From the NCBI RefSeq assembly GCF_013300825.1, contig NZ_JAAIMY010000004.1, forward strand, positions 62,001 through 126,000: 64,000 bases of DNA, written 5' to 3'. Source of the stretch: Blautia wexlerae (lineage in GTDB: Bacteria > Bacillota > Clostridia > Lachnospirales > Lachnospiraceae). This document shows positions 7,559 to 15,632 of this stretch, in pieces (the stretch's first letter is position 1; every line of letters begins with the position of its first letter). Both the position numbers and the translations under genes were made by a program. The notes beneath the pieces are model-generated. The model was not told where the DNA came from and made no database searches. It worked only from the letters and a program-made list of their open reading frames with translations.

Positions 7559-8159
7559 TTCAACAATCCTCTAATCCAGTCATCTAAAAATGCCATCTGC
7601 TCTGCTGTATGAAACCAATGTTCTCCGTTTTGCATTATTGTTAGTTCTGCATTGACATCATTGGCAAAATTATGGATAGTTTCCTGTGATGTCAGATTAT
7701 CTTTATCTCCATATAGTATATAAGTAGGAACCGACCAATTGACCGGATGATTACGCACATAACACAAATATTCCCAGGACAATGTTTCTCCAAATCCTGT
7801 GGTTATCAACTGTTTTTCACGTAACTTTTCTTCCGTTATATCTGCCCATCCCATCATATCAAGAATCAGCTTTTCCATATCAACGATTGGTGAAATGAAA
7901 AAGGCTTTGTCTATCTGCTCATGATTAAAAGCACACATTGAACAATATGCTCCAATGCTGTTCGCTATTAGAATAATATAGAATCATGCCCTTTCCTATA
8001 TCCGTAGAAGAACTCTTTGAATTCACTTATTGCCTCCCACGGATTGTCTGCATGGTAATTCAGTCCTACCACATCATGTCCTGCAAATAATGTTTTATAA
8101 TGATCCGCTTCCATAGCATTTCCACCTTTTCCATGAATATATAGAACTAATTGTCTCAT
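7555..8159 (-). pseudogene. Alpha/beta hydrolase, frameshifted
   Basis: Frame 7968-8159 gives MRQLVLYIHGKGGNAMEADHY, the oxyanion-type HGKGG motif at the start of a hydrolase. It stops after HDSILF. Frame 7555-7938 continues with ILIANSIGAYCSM (nucleophile elbow with Ser in NSIGA) and ends with YILYGDKDNL (acid region) and NGEHWFHT (catalytic His). All catalytic parts are present, but a single-base change near 7975 separates them. Total length would be about 200 residues. It follows the ABC permease on the same strand. Substrate unknown. Confidence 0.75.
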
Positions 8160-8197
8160 GAATCTTACCTCTTTATCTATAAACCTGCTTGTAACGG

Positions 8198-9100
8198 TTA
8201 TCGCCCGCCTTCACCTTCTGACAACAATGTAACAAAATAATAAATAATTCCAAATACAGCTATACTTCCCATCATAATGCCGATCATCTGATTTACGCTT
8301 ACCACATTTCCATGAAATACCGGATTGCAATCAAGAGTGTCTCTTATCGCTTCAACCATTTCATCTGGATAATGTTTTCTCTCCATCTCTGTGAAAACTC
8401 CGTGAAGCATATGATTCTTAATCAACGAAGTGGCATATGTACTCGGAAGATAAGACAGTGCCTTCTGAAGACCTGATCCAAAATTTGAAATCGGCATATA
8501 AGCACCACATATAAAACCATATCCTGCGCTGACAATTGTACCTACAGCCGAAAGCTGTCCCTGTGTTGTCAACGGAAAGCTAATGATACTTGAAAGCGTA
8601 CTTCCAAACAGGACGAGCAATATCATATCAAATAAAACCCATAATACATCTACTGCATTCAGATACCATCCCATTTTAAGTAGATATCCCAGACATAATA
8701 CAAACGCAAGTGCATTGACCATCAATGAATTAGCTACTGTTGACAGAAAATATCCCAAATATATTTTTCCCTTGCTGACAGGCGAAACATTAAAATCCTT
8801 CCATGTTCCATTTGCCTTGTCCTGCACCATAGTCAGATTCACACAAAATGTTACAGTGATACAGCTCACTGCCATAAGTGATGCTGTCAGCTGTGCTGCT
8901 GCTGTTCCATTAATGAGCTTATCCGAAATTGTGATTATATCCGGAATTGCTGCTATAAAAGAATCTTTGAAAACCTTTGCAAGAAACGTAGCATACAGAA
9001 CAATCAGAATGACGGGTGTGATCATTGATGTAAACAACATACCTTTATCTTTAAAAAACAGTTTTCTATTCCTGTTCATTAATGCCAATACTGTTCTCAT
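8198..9100 (-). CDS. ABC-2 type transporter permease
   Basis: The 300-residue membrane protein starts at ATG 9100, which overlaps the ATPase stop (TGATG) and has GGAGGTGA upstream; a TTG one codon earlier is less likely. It has a cytoplasmic N-terminus (NRKLFFKDKGMLFTSMITPVI) and about six predicted membrane helices. The layout is that of ABC-2 exporters for drugs, antibiotics or lipids. It is translationally coupled to the ATPase at 9100-10011, and together they form a two-component exporter. The alpha/beta-hydrolase remnant follows about 40 bases downstream. Substrate unknown; control by a TetR protein through the promoter at 10404-10432 is likely. Confidence 0.9.
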   Translation of the reverse strand: MRTVLALMNRNRKLFFKDKGMLFTSMITPVILIVLYATFLAKVFKDSFIAAIPDIITISDKLINGTAAAQLTASLMAVSCITVTFCVNLTMVQDKANGTWKDFNVSPVSKGKIYLGYFLSTVANSLMVNALAFVLCLGYLLKMGWYLNAVDVLWVLFDMILLVLFGSTLSSIISFPLTTQGQLSAVGTIVSAGYGFICGAYMPISNFGSGLQKALSYLPSTYATSLIKNHMLHGVFTEMERKHYPDEMVEAIRDTLDCNPVFHGNVVSVNQMIGIMMGSIAVFGIIYYFVTLLSEGEGGR

Positions 9101-10011
9101 CAATGCTCACCTCCAAGCTTTTTTCCTGTGACTGCAAGAAATACATCATCCATACCGCCTTTTACTACTTCATAATCCGTGAATAAATCCTGATGCTCTA
9201 CAATAAGCTCAGTAGCTTCTTTCGTATTTCTTACTTTTATCTGATATCCGTCACGTATTTTTTTATATTCTCTGTTCAATGACTTTATTTCATCTTCGGA
9301 AATACCATAAACAGACACTATATCCTGTACATAATCATTTTTAAGTTCAAATGGTGTACCTTCCGCTGCAATACTTCCTTTGTCAAGAATTACAACATAC
9401 CCGGCATTAGCAGCCTCTTCCATATAGTGTGTAGTCAGAAATACTGTCATATTTTCAGTTTTCTGAAGTTTCTCGATAACATTCCAGATTAACTGCCTTG
9501 TCTGCGGATCAAGCCCTGTAGTAGGCTCGTCAAGAATCAAAATCTCCGGTCTGTGCAATAATGCACGGGCAATATCAATTCTTCTTCTCTGACCTCCCGA
9601 CAGCTTACCTACAGGTCTGTTTAAAAACTCGGCAAAATCCAAAATCTCAACCAGCTCCTGTAATCTCTTATCAAAGGCATTTCCTGTAATGCCATACAAA
9701 GCAGCTCTGCTCATTAGGTTTTCTTTCACCGTTAGCGGTTTATCAAGTACGCTATCCTGAAATACAACACCAAGCATCCTTTTTGTCTGTGCACCGGCTT
9801 TGTCAGTTTCTATTCCGTTTACCTGAACCGTTCCACTGTCTTTTTTTTGCAGTCCGCAGAGAATAGAAATGGTTGTACTTTTCCCTGCACCGTTTACTCC
9901 AAGAAACGCAAACAATTCTCCTTTTTTCACACTAAAGCTCAAATCACTTACCGCTTTAACTTCGCCAAAGCTTTTATTCAGGTGGCTGATTTTAATTATA
10001 TCTGATTCCAT
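9100..10011 (-). CDS. ABC transporter ATP-binding protein
   Basis: The 303-residue ATPase has Walker A GVNGAGKST near residue 40, signature LSGGQRRR near 139, Walker B ILILDEPTTGLD near 158 and the H-loop TTHYMEEA. The extra C-terminal 80 residues, with a DUF4162-like segment, are typical of drug or antibiotic exporter ATPases. It powers the permease encoded by the next, overlapping gene. GAGGAGC lies eight bases before the ATG. A zinc-ribbon protein is encoded upstream in the same apparent operon. Confidence 0.95.
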   Translation of the reverse strand: MESDIIKISHLNKSFGEVKAVSDLSFSVKKGELFAFLGVNGAGKSTTISILCGLQKKDSGTVQVNGIETDKAGAQTKRMLGVVFQDSVLDKPLTVKENLMSRAALYGITGNAFDKRLQELVEILDFAEFLNRPVGKLSGGQRRRIDIARALLHRPEILILDEPTTGLDPQTRQLIWNVIEKLQKTENMTVFLTTHYMEEAANAGYVVILDKGSIAAEGTPFELKNDYVQDIVSVYGISEDEIKSLNREYKKIRDGYQIKVRNTKEATELIVEHQDLFTDYEVVKGGMDDVFLAVTGKKLGGEH

Positions 10012-10096
10012 GTTTGCTCCTCTTTCCTATATAATCACAAAAGACGCAGGCAATAAAATTGCTGCTCTGCGTCTTAGTGTCTGGTGTCTGTCACTC

Positions 10097-10312
10097 TTAG
10101 TAATTAATCACTATCATTCTGCATTCTTCACAGCAGTTCGCTTCTACTCTTATCCTGTGACTTGGTTTGAGTTTTGTTATTTCTACAAAACCCTCTGCAT
10201 TTTTTGCATTCTCAAAAACGCCCGGTACTTCATTTGCAAAGCTGAAAGCTCCGTCCTTACTGCTGAATAAATATCCTTTTCTCATTTCTTTACCACATTT
10301 TGAACACTTCAT
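10097..10312 (-). CDS. Small zinc-ribbon protein (DUF6487-like)
   Basis: This 71-residue protein has MKCSKCGKEMRKGYL at the N-terminus and CCEECRMIVI at the C-terminus; the two CxxC pairs probably hold one zinc. GGGGGAGG precedes the start. It sits between the TetR-type promoter (10404-10432) and the ABC ATPase, so it is the first gene of that operon. The family is common in Clostridia and uncharacterised; a role as a small nucleic-acid-binding or sensing protein is only a guess. Confidence 0.75.
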   Translation of the reverse strand: MKCSKCGKEMRKGYLFSSKDGAFSFANEVPGVFENAKNAEGFVEITKLKPSHRIRVEANCCEECRMIVINY

Positions 10313-10383
10313 CTTCTAATCCTCCCCCTGTACTTTCTTCTGCTCGTTCCAATTATAATATTCTTACCTTCATCCCCTTGTTG

Positions 10384-10432
10384 GTTACCATTTGGCAGTT
10401 TATATTATAGTAACCAAATGGTAACTTGTCAA
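10384..10432 (-). promoter_or_regulatory. ABC-operon promoter with TetR operator
   Basis: TTGACA (10427-10432) and TATAAT (10404-10409) are 17 bases apart. The spacer AGTTACCATTTGGTTAC and a second arm (10384-10395) form an inverted repeat GTTACCATTTGG/CCAAATGGTAAC. Architecture and half-site match the tetR promoter at 4555-4605. Confidence 0.8.
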
Positions 10433-10464
10433 TCTTTTTCTAATTTCTTATCAGAAGTATATAC

Positions 10465-10845
10465 TCACTGTTCCTGTGCTTTATTCCTGCTTTCCAACAC
10501 TTCAGCACCATAACCACATATAAATGATCCAACAATAAACATAATGCCTACAATGATAGAAGCCTCATTATCAAAGTTTAAGTCTGACCATTTATCTGCC
10601 ATCACATTCATAAAACCTATTATGATTCCCTGTACGATTTCCGCTAAGACAGCACACCCCGTTGGAATAACGATCATCAAAATTCCAAGTCTTCTCAATT
10701 CTCTGGCTCCTATATGCGTAAATGGCGTACCAGAAGCCTCAGCATTGCGAAAATAAAACTCTGCAAATTTTGCAAGTACAGCCTGCCCAATACATACAAT
10801 CAAACATGCCACCAGCGTTGTACTGATCCCCTTTATGTTGTACAT
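10465..10845 (-). CDS. Small membrane protein of unknown function
   Basis: The 126-residue protein has three to four hydrophobic segments: about residues 8-26, 50-78 and 96-112. The frame opens at ATG 10845 inside the end of the frame 10739-10942, with no good ribosome site, so expression may depend on coupling to that upstream frame or on a frameshift that once joined them. I do not recognise a family; a DUF3021-like role next to a LytTR-type regulator fragment would fit the layout but is not shown. Strand and spacing separate it from the ABC operon. Confidence 0.55.
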   Translation of the reverse strand: MYNIKGISTTLVACLIVCIGQAVLAKFAEFYFRNAEASGTPFTHIGARELRRLGILMIVIPTGCAVLAEIVQGIIIGFMNVMADKWSDLNFDNEASIIVGIMFIVGSFICGYGAEVLESRNKAQEQ

Positions 10846-10942
10846 ATTCTTTTATCTCTTCAAAGTCCTTAGTAAGTCTTATGTACGCAAGGGTCACTCC
10901 TTCTTCTTCCGGACTTTTTACAAGTTTTTCCGTTACCCTCAT
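10739..10942 (-). pseudogene. Truncated N-terminal piece, possibly of a LytTR-type regulator
   Basis: The 67-residue frame starts MRVTEKLVKSPEEEGVTLAYIRL and continues KDFEEIKEYVQHKGD, after which the sequence becomes out of frame with the membrane protein that overlaps it. The start resembles the short segment before a LytTR DNA-binding domain, but the domain itself is absent. LytTR genes often precede small membrane-protein genes in Clostridia. Family assignment is weak; truncation is clear from the unstructured tail MYWAGCTCKICRVL. Confidence 0.35.
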
Positions 10943-11031
10943 GTGTATTTCCTTTCCGGCTAAATCATATTACCAATTTGCTACCATAATTACTCTATCG
11001 TGATTCAATTTCATTGTCCATATGCAGACAA

Positions 11032-11157
11032 CTAACATGCACAAAACCGATGCCAAGATGCATAATAATCCCAGTTTACAAGATAACCCCTTACCAGATT
11101 TTCTACCTTTCGATATTCATTTTTTTCTTCTAAACGGATTACTATATTATTTTTCAT
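11032..11157 (-). pseudogene. N-terminal fragment of a GNAT acetyltransferase
   Basis: Preceded by GAAGGAGAATC, the ATG at 11157 opens MKNNIVIRLEEKNEYRKVENLVR, typical of the first strand and helix of GNAT-family N-acetyltransferases. Homology is lost and a stop follows at codon 42. The fragment lies 14 bases after the stop of the broken tetR at 11172, in the same direction. Confidence 0.45.
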
Positions 11158-11171
11158 GATCTGATTCTCCT

Positions 11172-11777
11172 TCACTTCAAATTTTGTACTAGGCTTTTTA
11201 TAGCTGATACAAATTCATCTTTTACATTTTCCTTATCTTCTGCTCCATCATAAAGGCTGTAATAAAAATGCATGACAGCATAGAATCTGACAGCTTTATC
11301 CTTAGCATTTGTAAATCCCATGCTATCAAATAAATCTTTCACATAGGATGCAGGTCCAGCTACGAGATACTGCTGATATAAATTCTGCATCTCTTTACTG
11401 TGAAACTGCTCGATTGTCAGCATCTTCCGAAACGATGATGCAAAATCATCCTCTGTCCAGTATTCATACATTGACTTGCTGTATTCCACCAAATCATCCA
11501 GAGACACATTCTCATACTGTTCAGGCATTTTTTCTTTTTACTCTTCCGGCATATCATATTCGGATGCCTGTTCACCATCTTGCTGTTCCATACGCTGCAC
11601 AATACAGTCAAAAATATCTCTTTTGCTTTTGTAATGGCGGTACAATGCCCCTTTTGTCATATCAAGTTCTCCTGCTATCTGGCTGACTGAGACAGCCTCA
11701 TAACCATCTCTGGCAAACAAATGCAGTGCTACAATCAATATTTCTTCTTTTCTATTACTCACGCTGATAACCTCCAA
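11172..11777 (-). pseudogene. TetR-family regulator with in-frame stop codon
   Basis: Codons from 11777 encode a normal TetR N-terminus (ALHLFARDGYEAVSVSQIAGELDMTKGALYRHYKSK) and then a TAA at 11538-11540. The same frame continues immediately with KEKMPEQYENV and the whole C-terminal domain, ending at 11172. The gene is thus interrupted by a single nonsense codon at about residue 80, with no frameshift. An ATG at 11526-11528 could restart the C-terminal part. It is a paralogue of the TetR at 3910-4524. Its promoter with operator (11782-11834) looks intact, so loss of function may be recent. Confidence 0.85.
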
Positions 11778-11781
11778 GTTA

Positions 11782-11834
11782 AAATAAACGACCGTTTACA
11801 TTTTTGTAATAGTAAACGGTCGTTTATTTGTCAA
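11782..11834 (-). promoter_or_regulatory. Promoter and operator of the second tetR
   Basis: TTGACA (11829-11834) and TATTAC (11806-11811) have a 17-base spacer. The spacer and the region after the -10 form a perfect 18-bp inverted repeat, arms 11782-11799 and 11812-11829 (core AAACGACCGTTTAC). The layout is the same as at 4555 and 10384 but the operator sequence differs. Confidence 0.85.
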
Positions 11835-11854
11835 GACTTTTCTTTTTGTTTATA

Positions 11855-12622
11855 TTATCTCTTTTTATAAATCAGAAGTTCTGGATTTTCACCAGCTTTC
11901 TCATATGTACATACTAGAATAAAATCCATACCTGCCAGAATACCGAAGCACCTGTCTCCTCCAAATTCAGACTCCAGTTGATTCCCCAGATAGGTTTTCT
12001 GATCATCAAGGAATTTCACTTTTTGACCATTAGGCAGAGTATAATCCAGATTCACATATTTCCCCACAAGTGCATTTAGTTTGTCTACCCTTGGAAGTCC
12101 GTCTATATGTAGATCATTAATTTCATTTATCAATTGCTTTTTAAACTCTTCAAACTGCCCATTGTCACTAAGCTCATCATATCTTTTCCAGTAATCTAAC
12201 TTTGGAAGCATTTCTTTCAGATAAGTGCGTGCCTGTTCTTCGGTAAAGCTTTCATTTACCATATTCTTTACACATACATCAATCAATTCATCCATATCGT
12301 TATATGTGTATGTTCCATCTGCATAGCACCATTTACAATACTCCTCATTTAATGTGCCATCCTTATCACGTCCCAATATGGAATCATCATCAATTGGCAT
12401 CCCGCAGCACTGACAGATCAGCTTTCTGGGTTCTCCCAAAAGCGTATTGATTGAAACATCAAATTCTTTCGATAAGAGCTTAAGTGTATCCGTATTGGGA
12501 ACGGTATCTCCATTTTCCCAACGTGATACTGCCTGCCTTGTTACCATAATTTTATCTGCGAGCTCGTCCTGTGACATTCCTCTTTCAGTACGAAGTTTCA
12601 AAATAATATTTTTTGTTTCCAT
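11855..12622 (-). CDS. XRE-family regulator with zinc-ribbon and C-terminal domain
   Basis: The start METKN at 12622 is chosen because GGAGGTGA lies seven bases upstream; a longer frame to 12643 lacks a site. Residues 1-60 are an XRE helix-turn-helix (LRTERGMSQDELADKIMVTRQAVSRWENG). Residues about 70-95 hold CQCCGMPI and CKWCYADGTY, a four-Cys zinc ribbon followed by the segment seen in putative zinc-ribbon regulators. The C-terminal 100 residues form a separate alpha/beta domain of unknown role. Such proteins are frequent in Clostridia; targets are unknown. Confidence 0.85.
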   Translation of the reverse strand: METKNIILKLRTERGMSQDELADKIMVTRQAVSRWENGDTVPNTDTLKLLSKEFDVSINTLLGEPRKLICQCCGMPIDDDSILGRDKDGTLNEEYCKWCYADGTYTYNDMDELIDVCVKNMVNESFTEEQARTYLKEMLPKLDYWKRYDELSDNGQFEEFKKQLINEINDLHIDGLPRVDKLNALVGKYVNLDYTLPNGQKVKFLDDQKTYLGNQLESEFGGDRCFGILAGMDFILVCTYEKAGENPELLIYKKR

Positions 12623-12710
12623 CGTCGTCACCTCCATAACCATATCATACAGATAAATTCATGTTCTGAAAAGCAACCTGCTGTTGCCATACCATGTCTA
12701 TATGATTTGA

Positions 12711-12863
12711 TCAGCACTCTTTGGTCATGACTTTCTTACACCAGGTTCTTGTCTTACAGTGAGGACATTTTAAGTATCCCAACAATTCAGATAATTGTTT
12801 CTGTGTATACCCTTTTGCCTTTCTTTCATTAGAAATAAACTTTCCAATTTTCACCTGATCCAT
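12711..12863 (-). pseudogene. Truncated XRE regulator fused to a Cys-rich tail
   Basis: From ATG 12863 (after GGAGG) the frame reads MDQVKIGKFISNERKAKGYTQKQLSELLG, the first two helices of an XRE regulator. It then switches abruptly to YLKCPHCKTRTWCKKVM, a CPxCKTRT motif like the end of a Cys-rich KTR or zinc-ribbon protein. The recognition helix is missing, so DNA binding is improbable. An internal deletion joining two genes is the simplest explanation. Confidence 0.5.
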
Positions 12864-12919
12864 TGTTTTCCTCCCTTTCTGCCCCAAGTGTAGTATAAAA
12901 AATAGACACTTCACACCCA

Positions 12920-12972
12920 CGTAGCGTAGAGAATGGTGAATATATGCGGATTCTACGCTTCGTAGAGTATAA
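12920..12972. promoter_or_regulatory. Inverted-repeat operator-like region
   Basis: ACGTAGCGTAGAGAAT and ATTCTACGCTTCGTAGAG are imperfect inverted repeats about 20 bases apart, upstream of the truncated XRE gene. The second arm contains the palindrome CTACGCTTCGTAG. It is probably the operator of the former regulator. Confidence 0.4.
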
Positions 12973-13014
12973 AATATCTACTGATTTCTTGTTTGATCCA
13001 TATCAGTTAATCTT

Positions 13015-13533
13015 TTAATATATCTTATCAACCTCAGCTTTATACACTTCTTCAGTATGAGCATCAAAAAGTACCCACTCCACCAGATCAAAACAATCTA
13101 GATTATCCTGCAAGAATCTGTTGACTGTACTTACCGCAATCTTTGCCGCCAACTCAACCGGAAAACTATATACTCCCGTTGATATGGAAGGAAATGCAAT
13201 AGACCTGATTCCATTATCCATTGCCAGCTTCATAGAATTAAAATAACAGTTAGCAAGAAGTTCCTCTTCTCTATTCCTGCCGCCGTTCCATATCGGTCCT
13301 GCAGTATGAATCACGTAATCGCATGGCAGCTTATAGGCTTTTGTTATCTTTGCTTCTCCTGTCTCACATCCGTGAAGTGTCCTGCACTCCGCCAGAAGTT
13401 CCGGTCCTGCTGCTCTGTGAATCGCACCATCTACACCTCCTCCGCCAAGAAGGGAGTTGTTTGCTGCATTTACGATTGCCTGCACATCGGTAACTTTTGT
13501 TATGTCACCTTTAATCGTCTTAATCAAATACAT
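13015..13533 (-). CDS. Macro-domain protein (O-acetyl-ADP-ribose deacetylase type)
   Basis: The 172-residue protein is a single macro domain. It shows the ADP-ribose-binding segments [28 protein letters not shown] (about residues 18-46), the GEAKIT loop, YVIHTAGP and the diphosphate-binding [14 protein letters not shown]. Size and motifs match YmdB-like enzymes, which hydrolyse O-acetyl-ADP-ribose or remove ADP-ribose from proteins. It starts four bases after the stop of the small frame at 13537, suggesting co-transcription. The physiological substrate cannot be read from sequence. Confidence 0.92.
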   Translation of the reverse strand: MYLIKTIKGDITKVTDVQAIVNAANNSLLGGGGVDGAIHRAAGPELLAECRTLHGCETGEAKITKAYKLPCDYVIHTAGPIWNGGRNREEELLANCYFNSMKLAMDNGIRSIAFPSISTGVYSFPVELAAKIAVSTVNRFLQDNLDCFDLVEWVLFDAHTEEVYKAEVDKIY

Positions 13534-13536
13534 TGT

Positions 13537-13737
13537 TTAATATTCCTTTTCTATCTCGCCATCTATTCCATACATTTTCTTGAATGCATCAAGGTCTGCT
13601 TGGTTCTTAATCAGCATAACCTCCTCTATTTTACCTGTATGAATATCTTTAAACCCAGCTACTTGCTCGCCATTACATATGCTCACTTTGATTACTGGTT
13701 TCTTATTTTCTTTATCATATGTCTTTGTAGCTGGCTT
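13537..13737 (-). CDS. Small conserved protein without a clear start codon
   Basis: An open frame of about 66 codons reads ATKTYDKENKKPVIKVSICNG and EEVMLIKNQADLDAFKKMYG before a stop at 13537-13539. Small proteins with SICNGEQVAGFKD and a C-terminal DLDxFxKMYG are, as I recall, common in Lachnospiraceae, function unknown. No ATG, GTG or TTG with a ribosome site is visible at the expected position. The start overlaps the end of the gene at 13715-13963, so it may be a frameshifted continuation or a remnant with a lost start. Confidence 0.45.
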   Translation of the reverse strand, partial: KPATKTYDKENKKPVIKVSICNGEQVAGFKDIHTGKIEEVMLIKNQADLDAFKKMYGIDGEIEKEY

Positions 13738-13963
13738 TTCTTAAATAGACCCACTCTGTGCACCTTCTTTTAACTTTGCCATTGTCTCGATAATAATCAT
13801 ATATTTCTCCACCCGGTATCCAGATTTGTGTCTCATTTATCTTATCAAGTACAGCTTCAACAATCTGTTCATCTGCCAAAGAATCAGGTGCTTTATCATG
13901 TTCTGTTACATACTTTCTGTATTCTTCATACACCCAGCCTGTAATCTTATCCTTCTGTTTCAT
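13715..13963 (-). CDS. Small hypothetical protein
   Basis: This 82-residue, charged, soluble protein contains WVYEEYRKYVTEHDKAP and the aromatic segment QIWIPGGEIYDYYRDNGK, ending WVYLRKASYKDI. No membrane segment or signal peptide is present. I do not recognise the family. Its 3' end overlaps the next frame by about 23 bases, and with the macro-domain gene it forms a run of three same-strand genes. Confidence 0.55.
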   Translation of the reverse strand: MKQKDKITGWVYEEYRKYVTEHDKAPDSLADEQIVEAVLDKINETQIWIPGGEIYDYYRDNGKVKRRCTEWVYLRKASYKDI

Positions 13964-14007
13964 CTTGAGATTACTAATATAGAAAAAACATCAGCCACAG
14001 GACTTTA

Positions 14008-14808
14008 TCATTGTACGTATTTGCCTGTAATTGCAAAGCCATGATCCATAGGTCCGCTTCCGGCACCCAGATCCAGCATGGCAGACAGAGCACCTGAAAT
14101 ATAGTCTTTTGCCCGTTCTACAGAGATTGGCAGATCATAACCCTTAGCCAGATTGGCTGCAATAGCTGAGGAAAGGGTACAACCGGTTCCATGAGTATTG
14201 GGATTATCAATATGTTTTCCCTCAAACCAACGATAGCCGTCTTTAAAGTACAGCAGATCATTGGCATCATTTAGCTGATGTCCGCCTTTACATAAAACAG
14301 CACACTGATACTGCTGTGCAATCTGCCTTGCTGCTTCAATCATATCTTCTCCACTATGGATTTTCATGCCGGTAAGCACCTCTGCCTCCGGGATATTGGG
14401 AGTCAGAACCGCTGCCAGGGGAAATAGCTCCTGTTTCAGAGTATCAACAGCATCCTCACTGATCAGTCTTGCCCCACTGGTTGCTACCATAACAGGGTCT
14501 ACCACAATATTCCGGGCCTGATACTTTTTCAGTTTTCGAGCTATTACAGAAATCAGTTCACGGTCTGATACCATTCCGATTTTCACTGCATCAGGAAAGA
14601 TATCTGTAAAAACACTGTCCAGCTCCTGCCCCAGAAATTCAGGTGTTGCATTGAAAATGGCGTATACACCTGTGGTATTCTGAGCTGTCAGTGCAGTGAT
14701 CGCGCTCATGGCATAGACACCGTTTGCCATCATGGTCTTAATATCTGCCTGGATACCGGCACCTCCACTGGAATCACTTCCTGCAATTGTTAAAGCTGTT
14801 TTTCTCAT
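14008..14808 (-). CDS. thiD: Hydroxymethylpyrimidine/phosphomethylpyrimidine kinase ThiD
   Basis: The 266-residue protein shows the ribokinase-like fold signatures of ThiD: AGSDSSGGAGIQADIKTM at residues 8-25, the ENTxG-type segment ALTAQNTTGVY, VDPVMVATSG and the anion-hole NTHGTGCTLSSAIAANLA. It phosphorylates HMP twice to HMP-PP for thiamine synthesis. AGGAGATTAAA precedes the ATG. thiE lies 15 bases upstream on the same strand, and the two products supply and use HMP-PP. No TPP riboswitch is visible ahead of the pair. Confidence 0.97.
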   Translation of the reverse strand: MRKTALTIAGSDSSGGAGIQADIKTMMANGVYAMSAITALTAQNTTGVYAIFNATPEFLGQELDSVFTDIFPDAVKIGMVSDRELISVIARKLKKYQARNIVVDPVMVATSGARLISEDAVDTLKQELFPLAAVLTPNIPEAEVLTGMKIHSGEDMIEAARQIAQQYQCAVLCKGGHQLNDANDLLYFKDGYRWFEGKHIDNPNTHGTGCTLSSAIAANLAKGYDLPISVERAKDYISGALSAMLDLGAGSGPMDHGFAITGKYVQ

Positions 14809-14823
14809 TTTAATCTCCTGCCT

Positions 14824-15501
14824 TTAATTATTCTTCTCTTTTGCTATCTCTGCTGCAAGCATCTTGCAGGTTTCATTTTTCAAGTTTTCTGCTGCCTTTT
14901 TTATATCGCTCCGGGCATAAATAGCACTGATCACTGCGACTCCACAGATACCCGTTCCTGCCAGTTCTTTCACATTTTCTTCAGTGATGCCGCCAATGGC
15001 AATAACCGGAATGGAAACCGCCTTACAAATATCTCTCAATGTGTCAAAGGATATTTCCCTGGCATCCGCCTTGGAATCTGTGTGAAATACAGCTCCTACT
15101 CCCAGGTAATCGGCTCCCCGCTCCTGGGCAAGAACTGCCTGCTTTACTGTCTTGGCTGTAACTCCGATAATCTTATCCGGTCCCAGCTTGGCTCGTACAT
15201 CGCCTGCTTCCATATCGCTCTGTCCCACATGAACACCATCTGCGTTGATGGCAACAGCAATATCCACATTATCATTTACCACAAAGGGAACCTGATATTC
15301 CCTGCAAAGCTTCTGCAGTTCTCTGGCTTCCTCCAGAAAATGTTCTTCATCCAGTTCTTTTTCCCGAAGTTGTAAAAAGGTTACACCACCTTCCAGACTT
15401 TCTTTTACTACGGAATACAGGGTGCGTCCATTTAACCAGTGACGGTCTGTAATAGCATATAGTTGCAGATTCTTTCTGTCTGCGTTTGTTTTTCTTTCCA
15501 A
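14824..15501 (-). CDS. thiE: Thiamine phosphate synthase ThiE
   Basis: The 225-residue TIM-barrel protein carries YAITDRHWL near the start, then FLQLREKELDEE, VPFVVNDNVDIAVAINADGVHVGQ, DYLGVGAVFHTDSK and IPVIAIGGITEENV, all ThiE signatures. It joins HMP-PP with thiazole phosphate to thiamine phosphate. The start is a TTG at 15499-15501 preceded by AAGGAGC. The gene begins about 130 bases after the glucosaminidase stop and is followed by thiD. Confidence 0.97.
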   Translation of the reverse strand: MERKTNADRKNLQLYAITDRHWLNGRTLYSVVKESLEGGVTFLQLREKELDEEHFLEEARELQKLCREYQVPFVVNDNVDIAVAINADGVHVGQSDMEAGDVRAKLGPDKIIGVTAKTVKQAVLAQERGADYLGVGAVFHTDSKADAREISFDTLRDICKAVSIPVIAIGGITEENVKELAGTGICGVAVISAIYARSDIKKAAENLKNETCKMLAAEIAKEKNN

Positions 15502-15632
15502 AATAATAAGCTCCTTATGGTTTTATTTTCATATTTTTCAGATACTTTTTTCAGGAGAAATTCTTTTTGCCGATTTTTCATACTTATGCTCATTCTTCTG
15601 TTGTTTCTATTTTTTATCGTAGCATTATTTTA

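Noticed and set aside
15502-15632. TPP riboswitch before thiE
   Set aside because: The leader lacks the conserved THI-box blocks such as CTGAGA and the downstream ACCTGATCTGG-like segment.
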